This document shows positions 46,835-53,684 of a stretch of DNA of 64,000 bases, piece by piece. Each line of letters begins with the position of its first letter. Position 1 is the stretch's first letter. A model generated the notes under the pieces. It ran no database searches, had not been told where the DNA came from, and worked only from the letters and a program-made list of their open reading frames with translations. The stretch covers positions 682,001-746,000 of the forward strand of contig NZ_WKJH01000001.1 of assembly GCF_009674825.1 (NCBI RefSeq), given 5' to 3'. This DNA is from Maribacter luteus (GTDB lineage: Bacteria; Bacteroidota; Bacteroidia; Flavobacteriales; Flavobacteriaceae). Both the position numbers and the translations under genes were made by a program.

Positions 46835-47881
46835 CTAAAAAACCACACAAACAGGGGATAATATTTCTTTGGTACGAAACTTCTCATTCAACATTCCGTC
46901 TTCTTCAATGCGATAGACGATCGTATCATGCGAATTTTGGTGACAGGCTATTAACCATTTACCATCAGGAGTAATATTGAATTCCCTTAATTCATCCCCA
47001 TTAGTATTCTGGTAGCTTATCAGTTCCAAACTATTCTCTTTAATCCGAAATATGGTTACCCCTTCGAATTTTCTGTTCGCCACATATAAGAAATTTCCAT
47101 TGGGGTGCATGCGTATAGCCGATGCACTGGGAACACCCTTGTAATCATTAGGTAAGGTGGAATAGGTGCCAATTTCTTTGAATACGCCTTCGTCACCTTG
47201 TAAAACAGATAGCGTACTAGTTAACTCACTGATCACATAAGCATAATCACCTACTTTATTGAAAACCATGTGCCTTGGTCCGTTACCTGAAGTAATCTTA
47301 CAATCCTTCATAGGGCTTGGCACTAAATATTCACCCTCGAATCTATAGGATTTGATCCTATCGATCCCCAAATCACAGACATAAATATCTTTGCCATTCG
47401 GGTGCACCGAAACCTGATGGGCATGTGGTGCTTCTTGCCGAACCTTATTGATGCTAGAACCCTTATGGTCATACTGTTTTGCCTTTGGCAACAGTTTTCC
47501 TGAAGCATCCAAAGGATATTGAAAGACATTCCCTGTGGCATAACAGGCCACCAAAATGTTATTGTGGTATGTTGTTAAATGACATGGGTACCCCCCCTTA
47601 ATCGGTTGTTCGTTCATAAATTCCAACGAAAAACCCTCTTTCACCCTATATGCCCTGACATGTGGGGAATCTTGCTCATCAAGTTCCGTATTACAGTACA
47701 AATATTTATGATCGGCACTAAGGGCCAAATAACTCGGGTTACGGGTAGGTTCGGTTGAAAGTATCTTGAGTTCGCCGGTTTTCGTATTAAGTTGAACGGT
47801 GTAAATACCATGGCCGATACCCCCAAAACCGGGAATAGGATATTCGGTATAACTGCCGATAAAGAATGTCAACGTTTCCAT
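46835..47881 (-). CDS. Cytoplasmic lactonase-family (6-phosphogluconolactonase-like) beta-propeller protein
   Basis: A 348-residue seven-bladed propeller of the lactonase family (PF10282 type). Signatures include YTVQLNTKTGELKIL, RNPSYLALSADHKYLY, HAHQVSVHPNGKDIYVCDLG and GNGPRHMVFN. It lacks a signal peptide, so it acts in the cytoplasm, probably opening a sugar lactone. It lies 3 bp after the enoyl-CoA hydratase gene and downstream of the SDR gene, whose product could supply the lactone. Whether the substrate is phosphorylated is unknown. Confidence 0.82.
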   Translation of the reverse strand: METLTFFIGSYTEYPIPGFGGIGHGIYTVQLNTKTGELKILSTEPTRNPSYLALSADHKYLYCNTELDEQDSPHVRAYRVKEGFSLEFMNEQPIKGGYPCHLTTYHNNILVACYATGNVFQYPLDASGKLLPKAKQYDHKGSSINKVRQEAPHAHQVSVHPNGKDIYVCDLGIDRIKSYRFEGEYLVPSPMKDCKITSGNGPRHMVFNKVGDYAYVISELTSTLSVLQGDEGVFKEIGTYSTLPNDYKGVPSASAIRMHPNGNFLYVANRKFEGVTIFRIKENSLELISYQNTNGDELREFNITPDGKWLIACHQNSHDTIVYRIEEDGMLNEKFRTKEILSPVCVVF

Positions 47882-47884
47882 ATT

Positions 47885-48652
47885 CTATGATTTAGCAATG
47901 AAATCCTGAATGGCTTTTTTTGCTTCAGCACCATAAAAAAGCTTTGTTACCACCTTACCCTCTTCAGTAATTTTCTGATCAAAAGGAAGAGCGGAAAGAC
48001 TTAGTTGCGCCAATTTTTTCAATTCTTTGATCGCTGATGGTGACCGTCTTGACAGTTTTTCTGCAAACCGTACGATCTCCGCATCAAAGTTATCTTCGGG
48101 AATTACCTGATTTACGATTCCCCAGTCATATAATTTTTCAGCAGTATACTGACCGCCGAAAAACAACAATTCCTTTGCACGGTTTATGCCTACTTTTTGA
48201 ATAAGACGCTGTGTTCCCCCACCCCCGGGAACCAAACTTAAGAATACTTCGGGCAGCCCCATTTTAGCCGTTGCACTGGCGAGTATCATATCGCAGGAAA
48301 GTGCAATTTCAAAACCTCCGCCAAGGGCAAATCCGTTTACCGCCGCAATCCATGGTTTAGACGCATTTTCGATGGTTTCGTATAACTTTATCCCTCGATC
48401 TTGGAAAGATTTGAACTCCTCTGGTGTCTGATCCCCGTATTCTTTGATATCGGCACCTGCCATAAATGCTCTACCTGAACCGGTAATGACCCCGACATTT
48501 ATAGAGTCATCAGTATTTATAAGTCGTATCGCTTCTATGATTTCATCCATCATTTCACGATTCATCGCGTTCAATTGTGTAGGTCGGTTAAAAATCAAGA
48601 AACCAATCTTATCTTCTGATTTTACGATGATATGTTTAAATGTTTTATTCAT
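47885..48652 (-). CDS. Enoyl-CoA hydratase/isomerase (crotonase) family protein
   Basis: A 255-residue crotonase-fold enzyme. The oxyanion-hole segments are AFMAGADIKEY and GFALGGGFE. Both acid-base glutamates of true hydratases are present (E115 in GGGFEIAL and E135 in MGLPEV, 20 residues apart as in mitochondrial ECH). It probably adds water to, or removes it from, an acyl-CoA. It overlaps the preceding solute-binding-protein gene by 8 bp and lies 3 bp ahead of the lactonase gene. No beta-oxidation partners are near, so a role in this sugar operon is suggested. Confidence 0.88.
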   Translation of the reverse strand: MNKTFKHIIVKSEDKIGFLIFNRPTQLNAMNREMMDEIIEAIRLINTDDSINVGVITGSGRAFMAGADIKEYGDQTPEEFKSFQDRGIKLYETIENASKPWIAAVNGFALGGGFEIALSCDMILASATAKMGLPEVFLSLVPGGGGTQRLIQKVGINRAKELLFFGGQYTAEKLYDWGIVNQVIPEDNFDAEIVRFAEKLSRRSPSAIKELKKLAQLSLSALPFDQKITEEGKVVTKLFYGAEAKKAIQDFIAKS

Positions 48653-49799
48653 AGGAAACTATGGTTTTATAGTGTTCATTTAAATTTTTTATCAATGTAT
48701 CGGCTCCGGTATTTTTTTCCACACAAGCATGGATTAAATCGGCCCCTTGTTCTTGAAATTCATTCCACCCGGGATATTGGGGTCTTATATATGCGTTTTT
48801 CATTGTTTTCATCGTATTCGTGAAAAAATCATTGCACAATGCATTGTTCGCTTCGCTTTTCCAGGCTTTTAACCCTGCGGGTTGACCTTGGTGCCGAACA
48901 TATTCCCCTGCTTGATTTTCGATATTGGCGATATATTTCAACAATTCCACCGCTAACTTTTTATACTTGCAATGTGCAGATACCGCCAAACCAACTCCAC
49001 CCAATATGGTGGATACCTCAGTATTCGGATTTGCGGGGCTATCAATAAAGGTGACAATGTTTTTGGCATATCCCATTCTTGAATAGTTGGTGTACCCGAA
49101 TAAGTAAGGAGCATAGATAATTTCGTCATTTGCTGCCATTTCATCCAAAATTTGAATCGGGTTCCAATTGATGGATTCAGGGTGAATGAACTCCAAATGG
49201 TATTTTAGTTCGTCAATCGCCTTGGCACCAATTTTAGGGTCGATTCCATTTTCATTAATAAAACCGCGCCCGCCGATTTGGGCACACAAGGTTAAAAAAG
49301 CACACCAGATATCTGTGGGGCAGAGCGCCCAGGCAACAGAAAGTTTATTGGGCACCTTTTTATAAAAACTTTTTAGCTCTTCAAGGGTTGTTGGCACTTG
49401 CAACCTCAGTTTCGACAACTGGTCATCCCTTTTCGCCGCAACCAACGCCGCTGCATCAATTGGTAAGGCATATAAATGCCCTTTATACTGATAAGAATCA
49501 TAGCAATGATCAACATAGGCATTTTCAAAAACGGCCAATTCATCTTCCGATATAATACCTTTTAAATCTAACAGCAATTGATTTTTATGTGCCTGACCCA
49601 TATAAGGGTGGTCAATTGTTATTAAATCGTATTCCTCTATCAGGTCTTCAATCGGCATATCACCAAATTCCTTAAGCGAACGAACATCCCATTTAATACT
49701 GACTTCAGGATGTGATTGCGTAAAACTCTTGGATAGCGCCCTTAGAGGTTCATAACCTCTGGGGTGATCCCATGCCATTCCCTTTAGTTCAATCTTCAT
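48645..49799 (-). CDS. Solute-binding protein (family 1)-like, without signal peptide
   Basis: A 384-residue protein with the fold pattern of sugar-type ABC solute-binding proteins: DLITIDHPYMGQAH, LYALPIDAAALVAAKRDD, and GGVGLAVSAHCKYKKLAVELL. The N-terminus MKIELKGMAWDHPRG has no signal peptide or lipobox. A 39-bp longer frame adds none either, so it should remain cytoplasmic. The start at 49799 is preferred because it follows the SDR stop by 7 bp instead of overlapping it. No permease or ATPase gene is nearby. It may be a cytoplasmic sugar or ligand sensor, or a carrier, in this operon. Confidence 0.75.
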   Translation of the reverse strand: MKIELKGMAWDHPRGYEPLRALSKSFTQSHPEVSIKWDVRSLKEFGDMPIEDLIEEYDLITIDHPYMGQAHKNQLLLDLKGIISEDELAVFENAYVDHCYDSYQYKGHLYALPIDAAALVAAKRDDQLSKLRLQVPTTLEELKSFYKKVPNKLSVAWALCPTDIWCAFLTLCAQIGGRGFINENGIDPKIGAKAIDELKYHLEFIHPESINWNPIQILDEMAANDEIIYAPYLFGYTNYSRMGYAKNIVTFIDSPANPNTEVSTILGGVGLAVSAHCKYKKLAVELLKYIANIENQAGEYVRHQGQPAGLKAWKSEANNALCNDFFTNTMKTMKNAYIRPQYPGWNEFQEQGADLIHACVEKNTGADTLIKNLNEHYKTIVSYE

Positions 49800-49806
49800 T
49801 TTTGAT

Positions 49807-50607
49807 CTAGTCTTTTGTTCTTGGAGGGCGCGGATCATATTGAATGGTATGGTTCATATATGCACCATCGATATAAATATCGGAGCCATTGATATAGTCG
49901 CCCAATTCACTCGCCATAAAGGCTACGGTATGGGCTACATCTCCCACATTACCAATTCTACCTTGTGGAATCCAATTCTCAAACTTCTCTTTTCCGAATT
50001 TGGCAATTTCCTCCCTGTTCATTTCCGTGGTTATGGCCCCGGGGGCAATAGAAACGACCCTTACATTATTTTCTGCCAATTCGAGTGAAAGGCATTTTGA
50101 AAGCATTTTTAACCCTGCCTTTGCGGAACAGTAATGGATCAATCCCTTTCTAGGTACCACATCATGGATCGATGAAATATTTATAATGACACCACCTCCA
50201 TCTTTTTCCATTCTTTTACCTGCCTCTTTGGAACATAAAAAGGGTCCCTTCAAATTCACATTGATGACACGGTCCCATTCTTCTTCATCCAAATCCAATA
50301 TATGGTGAATGGATTCGGTTCCTGCGTTGTTTACAAGAATATCAATTCCGCCAAATTCAGCATCCATTTTCGCGAACATTTTCTTTATCTGTTCCGAATC
50401 TGAAACATCTGCACCCGCAATTCCTGTTTTTACCCCATAAGCATCGCTTATTTCTTGGGACAATTTTTCAGCACTTTGCTTATTGCTATTATAATTGATG
50501 AAAACATCGGCACCACAAGCACCTAATTTTCTACATATTTCGGCGCCTATTCCTTTGCTTCCGCCTGTAACCAAAACCTTTTTCCCTTGTAAATCTATAT
50601 TAAGCAT
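49807..50607 (-). CDS. Short-chain dehydrogenase/reductase (glucose 1-dehydrogenase-like)
   Basis: A 266-residue NAD(P)-dependent oxidoreductase with the nucleotide motif TGGSKGIG (residues 14-21), NNAG, the catalytic serine in NISSIHD and the YCSAK catalytic pair. SDRs of this type oxidize sugars or alcohols. In this operon, next to a lactonase and UxuA-type dehydratase, oxidation of a free sugar at C1 (or another carbon) is a reasonable role. Family similarity alone cannot fix the substrate. Confidence 0.85.
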   Translation of the reverse strand: MLNIDLQGKKVLVTGGSKGIGAEICRKLGACGADVFINYNSNKQSAEKLSQEISDAYGVKTGIAGADVSDSEQIKKMFAKMDAEFGGIDILVNNAGTESIHHILDLDEEEWDRVINVNLKGPFLCSKEAGKRMEKDGGGVIINISSIHDVVPRKGLIHYCSAKAGLKMLSKCLSLELAENNVRVVSIAPGAITTEMNREEIAKFGKEKFENWIPQGRIGNVGDVAHTVAFMASELGDYINGSDIYIDGAYMNHTIQYDPRPPRTKD

Positions 50608-50650
50608 AAACCTTGCTTTTAATTCATATCTAAATTGAAAACTTAAAACA

Positions 50651-51064
50651 TTAGCTGAAAGCTTTTTCGACCAACGCCTTCATTTCGATCCTTTTTTCGA
50701 CAGATAATTCGAAAAAATCGAAATCACCTTCATGGGTATTTGATTTCTCAACGATAATTACCTCACAACCCACTTCCATTGCAATATTATGCCATGTTTC
50801 AACCGGAATGTTATAAGTGATTTTAGGTTGCATAAGTTCAACGTCATATTCAATTTGATCTCCCTCAATTTTTGCCGTGATCAATACCGCTTTTCCTTTT
50901 AAGAGGATAAAAACCTCATCGGTCAAATGATGAACGTCCAACTTCTTAATATTATCAATTTCCTGTTCGGGCATGTAATTCAATTGGGCAACCTGCCAAC
51001 CATCCCGAATTAGAAAAGGATGATACCCATTATCACCAATATGATATTGCTCTATCAATTTCAT
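50651..51064 (-). CDS. Small cupin-like protein
   Basis: A 137-residue protein with a cupin-style core: HHLTDEVFILLKGKAVLIT (motif 1, with two His and a Glu) and VETWHNIAM (motif 2, with His). It may bind a metal and act as a sugar isomerase or lyase-like enzyme, or only as a binding protein. Its start overlaps the stop of the MFS transporter gene by 4 bp (translational coupling). Confidence 0.7.
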   Translation of the reverse strand: MKLIEQYHIGDNGYHPFLIRDGWQVAQLNYMPEQEIDNIKKLDVHHLTDEVFILLKGKAVLITAKIEGDQIEYDVELMQPKITYNIPVETWHNIAMEVGCEVIIVEKSNTHEGDFDFFELSVEKRIEMKALVEKAFS

Positions 51065-52545
51065 TTACTTTGTTTTTGTTTTTTATTATCGGTTTTCCAC
51101 GACATCTCTATTTCTTCCAAGGTTTTTCCTTTGGTTTCAGGAACAAATTTCCAAATGAACCAAATGGCAGGAATCGTCAATGTCCCATAAAGGAAGAATG
51201 TGCCAGAAGGCTTAATGGTCTCTATAAAAACAGGATTGGTCAAGGTGATGAAAAAACCTGTCACCATTAAGGACAGACTGCCGATACTTACAGCAAGACC
51301 CCTGATTTTTGTTGGGAATATCTCGCTGATGATTACCCAAACTATGGGTCCGTATGAGAATGCGAAACACGCTACATAAATCAATAATGGAATAATCACC
51401 AAGTTGGAACCTAAAGCGAACAATATACCAACACCCATCAAAGATACAGCAGCTCCGATGACCCCGATCAACAGTAGCTTTCTTCTACCATATTTTTCAA
51501 TATTCAATATGGCAACAAAAGTGAAGATCGAATTAACCATACCAACCAAGACAGCACCAAGGAAAGAACTCTCAACACTTTTGAACGATTCATTCAAGAT
51601 ATTGGGCGCAAAATACATGATGGCCGCTATTCCACTTAAATGGGAGAACATCGGCAATAAAATACCGATTAAAAATGGTCTTCTTAAATAGGGTTTGAAC
51701 AGTTCTTTCAACCCTTGGGTTTCTTGGATAGTGGCTTCTTTCATTTCTGCCAACTGACTTTTTGCCATTTCCAGATCACCTAACCTTGACATCGTGGCAA
51801 GAGCTTCTTTTTCTTTGCCGTTCACCACCTGCCATCTTGGACTTTCGGGCACGAACATGAGTAAAACCAAAAACAGAACGGCAATGGGTATTTCTGTACC
51901 GAACATGCCTCTCCATAATTCCTCTACAAATAGCCAATCCCATAAACCCACATCAGCACCAGTGATAATTCCGGCCTTCTCACCAGCCTGATTGAGAACG
52001 AGCCAATCAACAAGAAAAGCGAGTAGGATACCCAAAGTTATGGACAATTGATATAGGGATACCATTTTTCCCCTTTTCTCGGGCATGGTAAGTTCCGAAA
52101 TATAAATAGGGGCTACAACCGAGGTTATACCCACACCGATTCCCCCAATTATCCGGACTACAATCAACGTGATAAAAGATGAATCCAAACTTGAGGTTAT
52201 CCAGAAAGAAGCATCTGGATCTCCCAAAAACTGTGGGGGTAACATGGAACCAAAAGCCGATATCGTTAAACAACCTGCTGCTAATATCAAGGTTTTTTTA
52301 CGCCCATATAAGTCGGTTACCCTCCCTGAAATAATACATCCTAAAATGGTTCCTAACAACGCAGAGGAAACCACCCAACCGAGCATACTTGCCGTAAGGT
52401 TGTATTGACTTTCCAAAAACGAGTTGCACCCGGAAATAATGGCTGTGTCATAACCAAATAGGAAACCGCCTAAAGTAGATACGAAACTTATTGCCAGAAG
52501 GTAAAAAGAAGACTTTTTATTCATTATCATTACTGTTTTTGACAT
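51061..52545 (-). CDS. Sugar-porter family MFS transporter (XylE/GalP-like)
   Basis: A 494-residue inner-membrane sugar:H+ symporter with 12 hydrophobic segments. The family motifs include GGFLFGYDTAIISG near the start, GRVTDLYGRKKTL, PIYISELTMPEKRGKMVSLYQ and the C-terminal PETKGKTLEEIE. It carries the mono- or disaccharide released in the periplasm into the cytoplasm, where the neighbouring enzymes would act. It lies 6 bp after the RraA-like gene, and its stop overlaps the cupin start. Confidence 0.92.
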   Translation of the reverse strand: MSKTVMIMNKKSSFYLLAISFVSTLGGFLFGYDTAIISGCNSFLESQYNLTASMLGWVVSSALLGTILGCIISGRVTDLYGRKKTLILAAGCLTISAFGSMLPPQFLGDPDASFWITSSLDSSFITLIVVRIIGGIGVGITSVVAPIYISELTMPEKRGKMVSLYQLSITLGILLAFLVDWLVLNQAGEKAGIITGADVGLWDWLFVEELWRGMFGTEIPIAVLFLVLLMFVPESPRWQVVNGKEKEALATMSRLGDLEMAKSQLAEMKEATIQETQGLKELFKPYLRRPFLIGILLPMFSHLSGIAAIMYFAPNILNESFKSVESSFLGAVLVGMVNSIFTFVAILNIEKYGRRKLLLIGVIGAAVSLMGVGILFALGSNLVIIPLLIYVACFAFSYGPIVWVIISEIFPTKIRGLAVSIGSLSLMVTGFFITLTNPVFIETIKPSGTFFLYGTLTIPAIWFIWKFVPETKGKTLEEIEMSWKTDNKKQKQSK

Positions 52546-52551
52546 GTATGT

Positions 52552-53256
52552 TTACATGATACCAAATTTCTCAAAAGCCTCAACTGTACTCATTCCCGCC
52601 TGGAGTGCCTCCTTTACCAACTGTTCGCCCCTAGCTTTTTCTATTGCCCCCGTAAAGGCTTCATCAACAGCTTCTTTAGGCACAATCAATACGCCGTCTA
52701 TATCACCATAAACAACATCACCAGGGTTTATTCGAATACCTGCAATTTCTATGGGAACCCTATAATCGATAACCTTTCCCCGTGGACCTTGATCTTGGGC
52801 ATAACCACCGAATGAAAAAGTTGGATATTCTAGACTTAGAATCTCTTTCGTATCCCTTGAATATCCATTGACCACTGCTCCGGCAGCGCCTAATTTCATA
52901 GCTCTGGTACTCATTAATCCGCCCCAAAGCGCATAATTGGGTGAAGAACCTGAACAGATATAAACCTCATCTTCTTTTAAACTATCCAAGGCTTCGAACA
53001 TAATGCCAAAAGGCTTCTGCATTAAAGGGTTTTTGGTGTTTTCAGTGACTTCCTCAAATACATCGGCCTCCAAAACAGGCATTGCCCTTCCTATTACTAT
53101 GAAATCATCATTCAAGGGTTTTAAATTGGGAGGAAGGAACTGATGCAAATAGCCCATTTTATCCAAAATATCGCCTACCAATGCCACGAATAATTCTTTT
53201 TTAGCGATTTCAAAAAGCTCCTTATCATTTTTCCATAACGGCTTAGTTGTCTTCAT
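52552..53256 (-). CDS. RraA-family aldolase/decarboxylase
   Basis: A 234-residue protein of the RraA family. It has the full motif G-X20-R-D-X2-E (G113, R134, D135, E138; GYSRDTKE). This is the form seen in family members shown to have 4-hydroxy-4-methyl-2-oxoglutarate aldolase and oxaloacetate decarboxylase activity, and it differs from E. coli RraA, an RNase E inhibitor. It probably cleaves a 2-oxo acid to pyruvate plus an aldehyde or acid. The location among sugar-acid enzymes supports an aldolase role over an RNA role. Confidence 0.8.
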   Translation of the reverse strand: MKTTKPLWKNDKELFEIAKKELFVALVGDILDKMGYLHQFLPPNLKPLNDDFIVIGRAMPVLEADVFEEVTENTKNPLMQKPFGIMFEALDSLKEDEVYICSGSSPNYALWGGLMSTRAMKLGAAGAVVNGYSRDTKEILSLEYPTFSFGGYAQDQGPRGKVIDYRVPIEIAGIRINPGDVVYGDIDGVLIVPKEAVDEAFTGAIEKARGEQLVKEALQAGMSTVEAFEKFGIM

Positions 53257-53404
53257 TCTTTATGTTTAAATTCATTAATTATATTTCTTTCTTATAGTCC
53301 TATTATCTCATATCTGAAGTACTTTACCATATTTCTATTGTGAACTTATTTACAGTTAGCACACTTGACAGTCTTTAGCCCTTTTTCCATTTCAACTATA
53401 AATC

Positions 53405-53680
53405 TTATGGTTTTAGGAATAAATTTGAAGTTACCCTAACCTGGGAATGGTCTCTAATGATACCCGTGCCTGAGAAGTCCTTATCTACCTTCCCTAATAT
53501 GAATGGGCCTACTTGTGTAAAAAAATACAGGCAGCCCATTTCTTTATGCATATACAGCGGAAGTCTGTTCCCGATTTCATACACTTCGGAATAATTCACA
53601 ACTACACCTTGCCTACTGTCTTTGACCAAAATGGCGTGAACCTCCGAAATTTGATTTGAAACCTTCCTGAAGAACCTCAT
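53405..53680 (-). CDS. Small protein of unknown function, coupled to GH38
   Basis: A 91-residue protein beginning MRFFRKVSNQISEVHAILV. No signal peptide or membrane segment. It starts 4 bp after the GH38 stop and lies ahead of the RraA-like gene, so it is probably translated with them. The C-terminal part (GKVDKDFSGTGIIRDHSQ) resembles nothing I recognise. It could also be the remnant of a larger gene. Confidence 0.5.
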   Translation of the reverse strand: MRFFRKVSNQISEVHAILVKDSRQGVVVNYSEVYEIGNRLPLYMHKEMGCLYFFTQVGPFILGKVDKDFSGTGIIRDHSQVRVTSNLFLKP

Positions 53681-53684
53681 TTTC

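Noticed and set aside
49800-49838. 39-bp longer start for the solute-binding-like protein
   Set aside because: Overlaps the SDR gene and adds no signal peptide; the inner start fits the operon spacing.
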